A DNA stretch of 64,000 nt from Bradyrhizobium hipponense (GCF_008123965.1 NZ_VSTH01000018.1:104471-168470), one strand, 5' to 3'; positions 36,456 to 44,860 are shown, counted from the stretch's first letter. Made by a program: numbers and translations. The notes: generated by a model not told the origin, from the letters alone.

Positions 36456-37541
36456 CTAATCATCCACGTCGTCCTGGGGGCGGCCGAACAGGTGCACGAT
36501 GCCGGGGGTCGCGATCGTTACGAACACGAAGCGCGACAGATGATGGGCGCCGACGAAGATCGGGTCGATGTGCAGCGTCAGGGCCAGTGCCAGCATCGCG
36601 TCCATGGCGCCGGGCGCGAAGGCGACGACGACGTCGGACAACTTCACTTGCGTCGTGAGCGCCACGATCGCAACGAAAATGCCGGAGACGGCGATTGCGA
36701 CGGCGAACGAGCCCAGCGCCGCGCTGATGTGGCCAGCGAGCGTCTTGATCCGCATCCGCGCGAAGCGGCTGCCGATCAGCGCGCCGATGCCGACCAGCGC
36801 CACGCCGCGCCCCCAGTCCGGCAGCCCGCCCTCGACCCAGCCTGCGCCATGCAGCACGCTCGAGCCGATCATGGCGCCGAACATCCAGCTCGCCGGAAAT
36901 TTGATCAGCCGCAGGACCAGCGCCAGCGCCAGCGAGGCGGCGACCAGCTCGACGAGTTCGAGCGGCGAGGCGATCGTCGTCGTCAACGACGGCGCGGCGG
37001 AGGGCGTGATGCCTGCCAGCGCCAGCACCAGCGGCAATGCTGCCGTGAGGATGATGACGCGCATGGTCTGCACCACCGCGATGCCCGGCAGGTCTGCGCC
37101 GCGCTCGACCGCCAAAATCGTGATCTGCGACAGCGCGCCGGGGCTGCCGGCGAGGAAGGCCGACGTGCGGTCCCAGCCATGGATGCGCTGGAGATAATAG
37201 CTCGAGCCGAAGGTCGAGCAGAAGGTTGCGAGCGCCAATAGTCCGACGGTCAGCGGATAGGCGCCGACCTGCTGAATCAAATGGCGCGAGACGACGGAGC
37301 CCAGGGAAATGCCGAGCAGCACTAGCACGATCTGGGTCAGGAGCGGCGGCAGCATGAGCTGGCGTCCGGCGATTGCGGCGATCCCGACGGCAATCATGGA
37401 GCCCGAGATCAGCCCGCCGGGAAGGCCCGCGACGACAAACACGAGGCCACCAGCCGTGCCGATGACGATTGTTTCCGCCGTGCTCAAGACCTTGGCGCGG
37501 CTCGGCCATTCGAACGGCAGGGAGGCGGTGATTTGCTTCAC
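36456..37541 (-). CDS. AbrB-family membrane transporter (PF05145)
   Basis: A 361-residue protein with about ten membrane helices and the duplicated AbrB layout: GGLVFVVAGLPGGLISGSMIAVGIAA and SPGALSQITILAVERGADLPGIAVVQTMRVIIL in the first half, FPASWMFGAMIGSSVLHGAGW and FAPGAMDAMLALALTLHIDPIFVGAHHLSRFVFV in the second. The family is often mislabelled ammonia monooxygenase; it is a putative transporter, and some members act in aromatic or tricarboxylate uptake. No neighbours indicate the substrate. Confidence 0.82.
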   Translation of the reverse strand: MKQITASLPFEWPSRAKVLSTAETIVIGTAGGLVFVVAGLPGGLISGSMIAVGIAAIAGRQLMLPPLLTQIVLVLLGISLGSVVSRHLIQQVGAYPLTVGLLALATFCSTFGSSYYLQRIHGWDRTSAFLAGSPGALSQITILAVERGADLPGIAVVQTMRVIILTAALPLVLALAGITPSAAPSLTTTIASPLELVELVAASLALALVLRLIKFPASWMFGAMIGSSVLHGAGWVEGGLPDWGRGVALVGIGALIGSRFARMRIKTLAGHISAALGSFAVAIAVSGIFVAIVALTTQVKLSDVVVAFAPGAMDAMLALALTLHIDPIFVGAHHLSRFVFVTIATPGIVHLFGRPQDDVDD

Positions 37542-37639
37542 GCCTCCTTATCGCAAATCGGCGAGGGGCGCACAATTGCAGCTATGTCATGCCGCAATGC
37601 GCGCGCGTCTCGTCGAAGCCGATGAGGATCGTGACGGAT

Positions 37640-37924
37640 CTACTTCTTGTCGGTGGCCGGGGCGGCGGTACCGGCCTTCGCGGTCTTGATGCACTCGGAG
37701 CGGAATTTCTTGCGCTCCTTGCCGTGCAGGCCCTTGGCGTCTGCCTGCTTGGAGCATTCGAGTGACTCGGCAGAGTGCTCCTTCGGAGCCTTCTTGTCTG
37801 TGGGGGCGGCGGTTGTGGTCTTGGTCTCGGTCTTGGCTGCCGGCGCCGCAGTCTGCGCGAAAGCGGTGCCGGTGACCAGCAGCGAAGCGAGGGCGACGGC
37901 GGCGAGGCGAGAGGTGAAGGTCAT
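37640..37924 (-). CDS. PsiF-family small secreted protein
   Basis: A 94-residue protein with a signal peptide ending in AFAQT. After a Lys/Thr/Ala-rich stretch comes a PsiF repeat: SLECSKQADAKGLHGKERKKFRSECIK, with the two conserved Cys. PsiF is a phosphate-starvation-induced periplasmic protein of unknown action in E. coli; family membership is clear from the C-x-K-x-A-x-x-K-x-L-x-G-x-x-R pattern. Only one repeat is present instead of the usual two. The protein ends with Ala/Pro/Lys residues. Confidence 0.78.
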   Translation of the reverse strand: MTFTSRLAAVALASLLVTGTAFAQTAAPAAKTETKTTTAAPTDKKAPKEHSAESLECSKQADAKGLHGKERKKFRSECIKTAKAGTAAPATDKK

Positions 37925-38125
37925 GGTGTTGCACTCATCTTGCGAGAATTGGGAAGGGCGCGAAAGTCGGCTCGCGTTGCTGAACGCGACATGAATAATT
38001 CGGACCGCGGGATCAGTATATTTTTGCCGCGAACGCTATCGCTTCCTTGTCGGAAGCCGACGGCACGCTAGGATAGCAATCCTCGTTTCGCGTCCGTCGG
38101 GAAAGACCAAGGAGGAGACCTCAGG

Positions 38126-38623
38126 ATGACCATTCAGACAAAATTGTTGTGTGCGATTGCGGTGTCGGCTGTCGCCGCATTGGCGGCGTCTGCGCCGGCA
38201 CAGGCGCTGACCTCGCAGGAATGCAGCGCGAAATATCAGGCGGCCAAGAAAGACGGCTCGCTCGGCACCATGAAGTGGAATGACTTCCGCAAGGCCCAGT
38301 GCGGTGCGGATGCAACGCCCGCCGCTGCGCCAACCGCGGCTGCCCCGGCCGCGCCCGCGGCTCCGGCTGAGCCGAAGCAGGCCAAAAAGGAGGCGGCCCC
38401 CGCTGCCTCTCCAGCGCCGACCCTGCCGGCCGGACCCGCGATCTATCCGAACGCGGTGGACCCGAAATATGCCAAAGAGACCGCCGGCAAGGCCCGCCTG
38501 CACACCTGCGTCGACCAGTACAATGCCAACAAGGCCACGAACGGCAATGGCGGCATGAAGTGGATCGAGAAGGGCGGCGGCTACTACAGCGAGTGCAACA
38601 AGAAGCTGAAGGGCGCCGCCTGA
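38126..38623 (+). CDS. Small secreted protein with two Cys-containing repeats
   Basis: A 165-residue exported protein with a good ribosome site (AAGGAGGAGACC) before the ATG at 38126. The signal peptide ends at AQALT. Two related modules frame an Ala/Pro-rich linker: CSAKYQAAKKDGSLGTMKWNDFRKAQC near the N-terminus and CVDQYNANKATNGNGGMKWIEKGGGYYSEC near the C-terminus. Each has a Cys at both ends and a GxMKW core, so the protein looks like an internal duplication. It is a conserved hypothetical of rhizobial type and distantly PsiF-like. Function unknown. Confidence 0.72.
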   Translation: MTIQTKLLCAIAVSAVAALAASAPAQALTSQECSAKYQAAKKDGSLGTMKWNDFRKAQCGADATPAAAPTAAAPAAPAAPAEPKQAKKEAAPAASPAPTLPAGPAIYPNAVDPKYAKETAGKARLHTCVDQYNANKATNGNGGMKWIEKGGGYYSECNKKLKGAA

Positions 38624-38640
38624 GGCTTCGGGACGATGCG

Positions 38641-38672
38641 GAGGCCGGAGTTAAGCTCCGGCCTCTCTTGCT
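38641..38672. terminator. Hairpin terminator between convergent genes
   Basis: A perfect 10-bp stem (GAGGCCGGAG at 38641-38650 with CTCCGGCCTC at 38656-38665, loop TTAAG) followed by TTGCTT. It serves the secreted-protein gene and possibly the convergent TetR gene. Confidence 0.75.
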
Positions 38673-39221
38673 TCAGTCCAACAGTTTCTCGGCCGATTTG
38701 GTCACGAGCTGCGATCGCTTGCGCGGGCCTCGCTCGACGAAAAGCAGGCTCTGTCCGAAGATGAAGCAGTAGAACAGGAAGGCCTGCGCGTCGGCTTCCT
38801 CGGCCGCCAGCCCGGTGGCGCGATAGAGTTCGGCAACGTGCTTGAGCCGCGCCGCATCGACGCTTGTGACCGCCGCCGCCGCGCGCTCGTCCGAGCGGGC
38901 CCACTGCCGGATCGCAAGCTCGATCGCCATGCCGTCCGGGTTCAGACGCTCGGAATAGAGCTGGATCACGGCCCTCAATCGCTCGCGAGGGGCTTGTCCG
39001 TCGAGGCTCGTCTGCTGCGCGATCGCCGCCACGCGCCCCTCGCGCCACCGCTCCAGCATGGCACCGAGCAGCGCGGCTCGGTCGGCGAAGCGGCGATAGA
39101 AGCCGCCCTTGGTGACGCCCAAATTCTTGGCGAGCACCTCGACCCGCACCCCCTCGATCCCCGCGCGGGCAAGCTCGGCAAACCCCGCCTCGACCCAGAT
39201 ATCGTCCTTGCCGTCGCTCAT
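38673..39221 (-). CDS. TetR family transcriptional regulator
   Basis: A 182-residue repressor. The HTH is AELARAGIEGVRVEVLAKNLGVTKGGFYRRFADRAALLGAML, typical TetR. The C-terminal ligand domain is helical with AQAFLFYCFIFGQSLLF. It is divergent from two thioesterase genes, and two palindromic sites of the same sequence type fill the intergenic region (39245-39258 and 39278-39295), so it most likely represses both itself and the thioesterases, with an acyl-CoA or related lipid as inducer (inference). Confidence 0.88.
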   Translation of the reverse strand: MSDGKDDIWVEAGFAELARAGIEGVRVEVLAKNLGVTKGGFYRRFADRAALLGAMLERWREGRVAAIAQQTSLDGQAPRERLRAVIQLYSERLNPDGMAIELAIRQWARSDERAAAAVTSVDAARLKHVAELYRATGLAAEEADAQAFLFYCFIFGQSLLFVERGPRKRSQLVTKSAEKLLD

Positions 39222-39244
39222 GAAGAAGGCCTCACTGGTTCTTG

Positions 39245-39295
39245 ATACGGTACCGTATTGCTAACGCGGAAGACGGCTGATACGCTACCGTATCA
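39245..39295. promoter_or_regulatory. Pair of TetR-type operators
   Basis: Site 1, ATACGGTACCGTAT (39245-39258), is a perfect palindrome. Site 2, TGATACGCTACCGTATCA (39278-39295), is the same motif with a one-base centre change. Both carry the GATACG/CGTATC half sites, and both lie between the TetR start and the first thioesterase start. Confidence 0.8.
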
Positions 39296-39317
39296 ACGAT
39301 CAAGGGTGGGAGTTGCG

Positions 39318-39746
39318 ATGGAGCCGGAGGCGACCTATCGCGGCACGGTCTATCCGTGGCAATGCGACCACGTCGGGCATATGAACATCATGTGGTACGT
39401 CGGCAAATTCGACGAGGCCAACTGGAATCTGTTCGCCCGGCTCGGGCTGACGCCGAGCTATCTGCGCAGCTCCGGCCGCGGCATGGCGGCGGTGCAGCAG
39501 AACATCACCTACAAGCGCGAGCTGCTCGCCGGCGATATCGTCGAGATCCGCAGTATCCTGCTGGAGGTCCGCGACAAGTCGATCCGCTTCCGGCATGAGA
39601 TGGCCAATGCCGAGACCGGCGAGATCGCGGCGATCTACGAGATCACGGGCGTGCACATGGACTGTCAGGCGCGCAAGTCGACGCCGTTCGCGGATGCCAT
39701 TCGCGAAACTGCGATGAAGCGGCTCGTCGAGCGAGCCGAGGCATAG
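39318..39746 (+). CDS. Acyl-CoA thioesterase, 4HBT type
   Basis: A 142-residue single hotdog protein. The ATG at 39318 has GGGAG at the right distance. WQCDHVGHMNIMWYVGKFDEANWNLFARLGL contains the 4HBT catalytic Asp in the DHVGHMN context, as in 4-hydroxybenzoyl-CoA thioesterase and YbgC-like enzymes. It hydrolyses an acyl-CoA that cannot be named from sequence. Two nucleotides separate its stop from the next gene's start, so they form an operon, and the TetR sites lie directly upstream. Confidence 0.85.
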   Translation: MEPEATYRGTVYPWQCDHVGHMNIMWYVGKFDEANWNLFARLGLTPSYLRSSGRGMAAVQQNITYKRELLAGDIVEIRSILLEVRDKSIRFRHEMANAETGEIAAIYEITGVHMDCQARKSTPFADAIRETAMKRLVERAEA

Positions 39747-39748
39747 CG

Positions 39749-40225
39749 ATGGCGTCATTCGAGCCGAAGAATCCCGGCTACGGCGCCGCTGCCACGGCAA
39801 TGTTTGACGCCCAGCCGGCGATGCGCACGCTCGGCATCTCGATCGTCCGTCTTGCGCCGGGCGAGGTCGAGCTGGCAATGCCGCATTCGCCCGCCTACAC
39901 GCAGCAGAATGGTTTCATCCACGCCGGCATCATCACCGCAGGGCTCGACAACGCCTGCGGCGTTGCAGCCTTCACCTTGATGCCGCGTGAAGCCGATATC
40001 CTGACGGTCGAGTTCAAGACCACGCTGCTCGCGCCCGCCCGCGGCGAGCGCTTCATCTTCAAGGCCGAGGTCGTCAAGCCGGGCCGGACGCTCAGTTTCT
40101 GCGAGGCCAGGGCCTTTGCCGAGCACGAGGGCAAGACAACGTTGATCGCTACCATGTCCGGCACGCTGATGGCGATGCTGCCGCGTGTTGCGGCTCCGCA
40201 GGCGCCGAACACGACGCACCCTTAG
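39749..40225 (+). CDS. PaaI-family thioesterase
   Basis: A 158-residue hotdog protein of the PaaI type. The motif NGFIHAGIITAGLDNACGVAAFTLMP holds the conserved His-Gly-Gly region (here HAGI) and the Asp at the helix start, followed by TVEFKTTLLAPARGERFIFKAEVVKPGRTLSFCEARAFAE. PaaI proteins hydrolyse ring-hydroxylated or stalled phenylacetyl-CoA intermediates and also other acyl-CoAs. Second gene of the TetR-controlled pair. Confidence 0.85.
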   Translation: MASFEPKNPGYGAAATAMFDAQPAMRTLGISIVRLAPGEVELAMPHSPAYTQQNGFIHAGIITAGLDNACGVAAFTLMPREADILTVEFKTTLLAPARGERFIFKAEVVKPGRTLSFCEARAFAEHEGKTTLIATMSGTLMAMLPRVAAPQAPNTTHP

Positions 40226-40271
40226 CGCGCCGATTGACAAGCCTGCCGGCGTATCCCTTGATGCGAGCGTC

Positions 40272-40655
40272 ATGCTTTCGAGTCTCAGCCTCATCCTGCT
40301 CTGCCAGTTGATCGGCGAAGCCGTTGTGCGCGGGCTCGGCCTGCCCTTGCCGGGACCCGTGCTCGGCCTGCTGCTGCTCCTGATCCTGCTGCTTGCGCGC
40401 GATCGTTTTGTGCTGCTCGCACGCGGGCCGCTGCGCAACGAAGGCGTCGAGATGGCGAGCAAGGGGCTGCTGGCCCATCTCTCGCTGCTGTTCGTGCCGG
40501 CCGGCGTCGGCGTCGTGCAGAAGCTCGATCTGCTCGCATCGCACGGCATTGCCATCGTCCTGGTGCTCGCGCTCTCGGTGGTCGCGACCCTGCTCGCAAC
40601 CGTGCTGACCTTCCGCCTGGTCAGCCGCCTGCTCAGGCAGCAGGATGCGCGATGA
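40272..40655 (+). CDS. LrgA/CidA family membrane protein
   Basis: A 127-residue protein with four helices. LILLCQLIGEAVVRGLGLPLPGPVLGLLLLL and KGLLAHLSLLFVPAGVGVVQ are the LrgA/CidA signature. Such proteins act as holin-like partners of LrgB in murein hydrolase control or in overflow metabolite transport. The start is the ATG at 40272, since upstream frame sequence overlaps the PaaI gene. Its stop overlaps the start of the LrgB gene by 4 nt. Confidence 0.87.
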   Translation: MLSSLSLILLCQLIGEAVVRGLGLPLPGPVLGLLLLLILLLARDRFVLLARGPLRNEGVEMASKGLLAHLSLLFVPAGVGVVQKLDLLASHGIAIVLVLALSVVATLLATVLTFRLVSRLLRQQDAR

Positions 40656-41374
40656 CGGATAATCCGTTTTCGCTCTGGGTCTATCTCTCGCAGTCGCCGC
40701 TGCTGTGGCTGACCGTGACGCTGCTGGTCTATGCGTCCACCGATGCGGTGTCGCTGGCGACGCGGCGGCATCCGCTCGCCAACCCCGTGCTGCATGCGAT
40801 GTGGATCATTGGCGCATTCCTGCTTTTGACCGGCACGTCCTACACGACCTATTTCGCCGGCGCGCAGTTCGTGCACTTCCTGCTCGGGCCCGCCACCGTG
40901 GCGCTCGCGGTGCCGCTCTACGAGAACCGCACGCGTGTGGTCGCCTCCATTGTGCCGATGCTGGTGGCGCTGGTCGCGGGCTCGGTCACGGCGGTGGTAT
41001 CGGTGGTGCTGCTGGCAGAACTCGCCGGGCTGCCGCGCGACGTGGTGCTGTCGCTGGCGCCGAAATCGGTCACGGCCGGCGTCGCCATGGGCATCAGCGA
41101 ATCCCTGCACGCCGATCCATCACTGACCGCGGTCTCGGTCATTCTCACCGGCATCATGGGCGCCATCATCGTGACGCCGCTGATGAATCGTACCGGTGTC
41201 ACTGACTTCCGTGCCCGCGGGTTTGCCGCCGGCCTTGCCGCGCACGGCATCGGCACCGCGCGCGCTTTCCAGGTCGACGAGATCGCCGGCGTCTTCTCCG
41301 GCATTGCCATGAGCCTGAACGCGCTGGTGACCTCGTTCCTGGTGCCGCTGGCGGTCACGCTGCTGGTGCGGTGA
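40652..41374 (+). CDS. LrgB family membrane protein
   Basis: A 240-residue protein with six to seven helices, the partner of the preceding LrgA-like protein (ATGA overlap). HFLLGPATVALAVPLYENR, PKSVTAGVAMGISESLHADPSLTAVSVILTGIMGAIIVTPLM and FAAGLAAHGIGTARAFQVDEIAGVFSGIAMSLNALVTSFLVPLA are diagnostic of LrgB/CidB (YohK). The pair regulates autolysis or exports small metabolites such as pyruvate or glycolate; which applies here is unknown. Confidence 0.88.
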   Translation: MTDNPFSLWVYLSQSPLLWLTVTLLVYASTDAVSLATRRHPLANPVLHAMWIIGAFLLLTGTSYTTYFAGAQFVHFLLGPATVALAVPLYENRTRVVASIVPMLVALVAGSVTAVVSVVLLAELAGLPRDVVLSLAPKSVTAGVAMGISESLHADPSLTAVSVILTGIMGAIIVTPLMNRTGVTDFRARGFAAGLAAHGIGTARAFQVDEIAGVFSGIAMSLNALVTSFLVPLAVTLLVR

Positions 41375-41396
41375 CATCGCCGCCGCGACACTCTAT

Positions 41397-41434
41397 ATGG
41401 TCTGTAACAATTTCCATGGTCTGTAACAATTTCC
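41397..41434 (+). repeat. Perfect 19-bp direct tandem repeat
   Basis: ATGGTCTGTAACAATTTCC occurs twice without a gap (41397-41415, 41416-41434), 45 nt upstream of the DsbA-like gene. The pair could be a regulator binding site or a recent slippage duplication. Confidence 0.8.
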
Positions 41435-41479
41435 GGTTCTGAGCGTATCAATGGCGATGGGACCGAAACGGGACGAGAT

Positions 41480-42142
41480 ATGACTGGATTCAGAAAGAGC
41501 GGCAGCCTTGTGCCGACGCGACGTGCGGCGCTGAGACTGATCGGCGCCGGTGCCCTCGCAGCGGGCGGCATCAACGCGGCACTCGCGGCCGCCGAGAATG
41601 ACGAGGTGCTCACCGAAGCCAAGGTGCTGCGCGATCCCGACGTCCCGGTCGCGGGCGATCCCGACGGCAACATCACGATCGTCGAATGGTCCGATTACAA
41701 CTGCCCCTATTGCAGAAAGCTCGAGCCCGAGCTGCGCCAGGTCATCCAGGACGACGGCAAAGTGCGGCTGGTCATGAAGGATTGGCCAATCCTCGGGCCG
41801 GTGTCGGTCACGGCGGCGCGGATGGCGCTCGCGGCAAGATTCCAGGACAAGTACCACCAGGCCCATGAGGCCATGATGGGCGTCAGCTCGCGGCTGACCG
41901 AGCCGCGCATCAACGAACTTTTGGCGGGCGCCGGTGTCGACATGGACCGTCTCAAGCGCGATCTCGCCGAACACGCCAAGAACATCGACGCGGTCCTCAA
42001 GCGCAACAACGAGCAGGCCGAAGCCTTCGGCTTCCGCGGCACCCCATCCTTCATCGTCGGAAAGTACCGCGTGCCGGGCGTGCTCAGCATGACCGAGTTC
42101 GAGCAGGTCATCGCCGACGCCCGCAAGGCCAAGATGAACTGA
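41480..42142 (+). CDS. DsbA family thioredoxin-fold protein, Tat-exported
   Basis: A 220-residue protein with a twin-arginine signal (PTRRAALRLIGAGALAAGG). The DsbA/DsbG-like domain has IVEWSDYNCPYCRKLEPEL with the CPYC active site, a helical insert and FGFRGTPSFIVGKYRVPGVLSM with the cis-Pro. It probably works as a periplasmic oxidase or isomerase of disulfides, with DsbB (35801-36343) as a candidate partner. ATG at 41480 follows GACGAGAT. A strong hairpin follows the gene. Confidence 0.87.
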   Translation: MTGFRKSGSLVPTRRAALRLIGAGALAAGGINAALAAAENDEVLTEAKVLRDPDVPVAGDPDGNITIVEWSDYNCPYCRKLEPELRQVIQDDGKVRLVMKDWPILGPVSVTAARMALAARFQDKYHQAHEAMMGVSSRLTEPRINELLAGAGVDMDRLKRDLAEHAKNIDAVLKRNNEQAEAFGFRGTPSFIVGKYRVPGVLSMTEFEQVIADARKAKMN

Positions 42143-42171
42143 CGCGCCATCGCTGATCGGAGCCAACACAA

Positions 42172-42200
42172 AGGCGCCGCCGCGGATCGCGGCGGCGCCT
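42172..42200. terminator. Strong GC hairpin terminator
   Basis: A 13-bp perfect stem (42172-42184 with 42188-42200, GAT loop) between convergent genes, followed by CGTTCATTG. No long T-run, but the stem is strong and lies right after the DsbA-like gene. Confidence 0.65.
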
Positions 42201-42219
42201 CGTTCATTGTCCGGCAGCG

Positions 42220-42426
42220 TTATTTCGAGGAGATGCGGACCCAGTCCTTGTGGGCGCGGTCGCGCAACGCGTCCCAATCGGCCTTCGCGACATCCCAGTT
42301 CACGATAGTGCGCTTAGTGGTCGCGACCTCGCCATTGGCGACCGATGACGTCTGCATGGAATCATAGACATAGACGCCGCAGGCGAGCAGCAGCGCGCCC
42401 AAAATCATTCCGAAAAAAGTCTGCAT
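42220..42426 (-). CDS. Small membrane-anchored hypothetical protein
   Basis: A 68-residue protein with one N-terminal helix (FFGMILGALLLACGVYVYDS) and a charged C-terminal helix (VNWDVAKADWDALRDRAHKDWVRI). The ATG at 42426 follows GGAGGTTCGCC in good position. The single anchor, short length and Trp-rich amphipathic tail are typical of rhizobial conserved hypotheticals. Convergent with the DsbA-like gene. Function unknown. Confidence 0.68.
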   Translation of the reverse strand: MQTFFGMILGALLLACGVYVYDSMQTSSVANGEVATTKRTIVNWDVAKADWDALRDRAHKDWVRISSK

Positions 42427-42507
42427 GGCGAACCTCCGGTGACCGGCGATAACGTCGGCCCGGAGCGATGGTTCCGCAGCAGTGCGGCGCAGATAAGGAC
42501 GGGTTGT

Positions 42508-43578
42508 TCATTCCTCATTCAGCCACCGCAACAGCTCCGCGTTGATCTCGCGCGGATAGGTATGGCTGAGATCGTCGATCTCGCGATAGGTGACGTCCGC
42601 GCCGGCGGCCGAGAGCGCTATCTGCGTCTGCCGCGCGGTCTGCACCGGAAACATCCAGTCGAGCTTGCCGTGGGTGATGAAGATCGGCAGGCCCCGCATG
42701 CGCGCGGCGTCGGCCATTTCCGCCATCAATGGATGGAAGGTCGCGGACACCGGCGCAAGATGTGTGAAGGGCGAACTGCCCTCCAGCCCCGTGACGTAGC
42801 AGAAGGTGCCGCCGTCGCTCATGCCGGTCAGCAGCAGGCGCGAGGCATCGATGGTCCAGCGGCTGCGCACGGTCTCGAGGATGCGCATGAGGTTGGGCGT
42901 GTCGGTATCATCGCCCATCAGCGCCCAGGTCTGGCCGCTTGCGGTCGGCGTCACCAGGATCGCACCCAGGCTGCGGGCCTCGCGCAGCCAGCTCCACAGG
43001 AATCCACGGCCGTTACCGCTACCGCCATGCAGCGCCATCACCAGCGGCCAGGCGCGGTCGTGCCTGTAATATTCGGGCACATAGACCGAGAAGCCGCCAC
43101 GGCTGCCGGGCTCGTTGTGATCATGGAAGATGCCGGTGTGCTCGCCCGCGTCCGACGCGAGCCGGGCCAGCAGGCTCTCGTCCTCGCGGCTGGCAACGTT
43201 GAGGAAGAAGCTGCTTACCGGCGGAAACTGCGCCGCGAGCGGATAGAGCGCCTCCTGCGCGCGGGGAAAATGGCGCAGCGCGCGGAAGACCGCGACCAGG
43301 TCGCCGTTGCCGCGCTCGACATCGCGCAGCCCGGCGAAGGCGGCCAGTGTCTCGTCGCAGGCGCGATCCAGCTGGCTGCGGAGACCGGCGAACTGCTCCG
43401 GCCACTCCCCGATCGTCGCGCGTGCCGCTTGCAGCGCCTCCTCGGGCGCGCCGAACGCGTTCATCACGGAGGCAAAGACCGGCGGATGCAGGTTGCGCTG
43501 GAAGAAGCCGAGCGCTTCCAGTGCATTGAGCAACGGCGGCAGAACGGCCACGATGTCGTCGACCACGGCCTCGGTCAT
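42508..43578 (-). CDS. Alpha/beta hydrolase, PHB depolymerase/phospholipase-carboxylesterase type
   Basis: A 356-residue protein. An N-terminal helical part of about 130 residues precedes an alpha/beta hydrolase domain. ALHGGSGNGRGFLWSW provides the oxyanion region, TGMSDGGTF the Ser nucleophile elbow, and FITHGKLDWMFPV and DLSHTYPRE the Asp and His. This arrangement is seen in phospholipase/carboxylesterase and PHB depolymerase-like enzymes. No signal peptide, so cytoplasmic. Its stop is followed closely by nothing co-directional; the pseudoprotease gene lies 23 nt upstream in the same direction and may be co-transcribed. Confidence 0.78.
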   Translation of the reverse strand: MTEAVVDDIVAVLPPLLNALEALGFFQRNLHPPVFASVMNAFGAPEEALQAARATIGEWPEQFAGLRSQLDRACDETLAAFAGLRDVERGNGDLVAVFRALRHFPRAQEALYPLAAQFPPVSSFFLNVASREDESLLARLASDAGEHTGIFHDHNEPGSRGGFSVYVPEYYRHDRAWPLVMALHGGSGNGRGFLWSWLREARSLGAILVTPTASGQTWALMGDDTDTPNLMRILETVRSRWTIDASRLLLTGMSDGGTFCYVTGLEGSSPFTHLAPVSATFHPLMAEMADAARMRGLPIFITHGKLDWMFPVQTARQTQIALSAAGADVTYREIDDLSHTYPREINAELLRWLNEE

Positions 43579-43601
43579 CGCCGCTTCCTCGGGCTTCAGG
43601 G

Positions 43602-44573
43602 TCAGTGCAGCTTGGGCGCCTTCAGGAGCTTGAAGCGGTCGGTAGACGTCACCGTCACGTCGAAGGTGACGCCCTCATGGTCCACGGTGAGCGGCACATC
43701 AATGCCGGCGGCGCCGAGCGCCCACATCTTCTTGTAGAATGCCGTCTGGCTCGTGACCTTGTCGCCGTCCACCGCGAGGATGACGTCGCCGGTCTTGAGT
43801 TCGGCGTGGGCGGCCGGACCGTTGGCGGAAATGCCGATCACCATCACGCGGTTGTCGATCTCGGTGGAGTACAGTCCGAGCCACGGCCGTGCCGGCTTGT
43901 TGACGCGCCCGAACTTGCGCAGATCGTCGAGGATCGGGCTCAACAGGTCGATCGGCACGATCATGTTGACATGCTCGGCCTTGCCGTCGCGCTCACGTTC
44001 GAGCTGGAGCGAGCCGATGCCGATCAACTCGCCGCGCTCGTTGAGCAGCGCCGTGCCGCCCCAATTGGGATGGGCGGGATAGGTGAAGATGGCCTCGTCG
44101 AGCAGATATTCCCAGTAGCCGGCGAATTCCTGCTTGGCCACGATCTGGCTCGCAACCGACCGCGTACGTCCACCGGCGCCGCCGACCACGACACGGTCAC
44201 CGAGCCGGGTTTCCGCCGACGAGCCGAGCGGCAGCGGCGCGACGTCCAGTTGGCCGAGCGCCTGCACCAGGCCGAAGCCGGACTCGGAATCGAATCCGAG
44301 CACATGCCCTTCCACCACGCGTCCGTCGCCGAGATGCAGCCACACGGACTCCGCTTCGGTGATGAGATAGCCGATGGTGAGCACCAGCCCGTCGTCGATC
44401 ACGACGCCGTTGCCGGCGCGCTCGGTGCCCAGCGTCTCGGCGCTGAAGGCGTCCGGGGGTATGATGGCGTGCAGGCCGACGACTGAAGCGAGCGCATGGT
44501 CGAGATCGAAGCCGTAATCGCTCGCACGCGGTTGATTGGCCGGCGGCACCCTCCATTCGGTCAAAGCGGGCAT
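43602..44573 (-). CDS. HtrA-like protease homologue with PDZ domain, catalytic triad lost
   Basis: A 323-residue protein from the ATG at 44573 (AGGAGA 6 nt upstream). The trypsin-like fold is clear: GNGVVIDDGLVLTIGYLI, SESGFGLVQAL, PNWGGTALLNERGELIGIGSL and VPIDLLSPILDDL align with HtrA/DegP. However the His of TNxHV is Tyr, the Asp of SDxAL is Gly and the Ser of GNSGG is Trp, so all three catalytic residues are gone. A PDZ domain follows (GISANGPAAHAELKTGDVILAVDGDKVTS). No signal peptide. Likely a peptide-binding pseudoprotease, not an enzyme. Confidence 0.82.
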   Translation of the reverse strand: MPALTEWRVPPANQPRASDYGFDLDHALASVVGLHAIIPPDAFSAETLGTERAGNGVVIDDGLVLTIGYLITEAESVWLHLGDGRVVEGHVLGFDSESGFGLVQALGQLDVAPLPLGSSAETRLGDRVVVGGAGGRTRSVASQIVAKQEFAGYWEYLLDEAIFTYPAHPNWGGTALLNERGELIGIGSLQLERERDGKAEHVNMIVPIDLLSPILDDLRKFGRVNKPARPWLGLYSTEIDNRVMVIGISANGPAAHAELKTGDVILAVDGDKVTSQTAFYKKMWALGAAGIDVPLTVDHEGVTFDVTVTSTDRFKLLKAPKLH

Positions 44574-44860
44574 GGAGTTCTCCTGGCTGAGAGCATTGCT
44601 CCGCAAATTGCTGCGGACGATGCACGAAGCACGCATAATTTAGGCCGGAGAAGGCCGTCTTGAAAGCCTCGCTCCCAACTATTCCGGAGAACGGCGTGTG
44701 AAATCTTCGAAAGGCGGAGGAACAGTTCGTGCCCGGTCGGCAGGCGGCTTCCGATCCGGCATCGGCCGCATGGCTGCTGTTCGGCGAGGTGCTAGGCGGG
44801 GTGCAATGAAGCTGCTAACCATTGCCGCTTCGTTTTGACCAAGAGATCACGGACCGAAAC

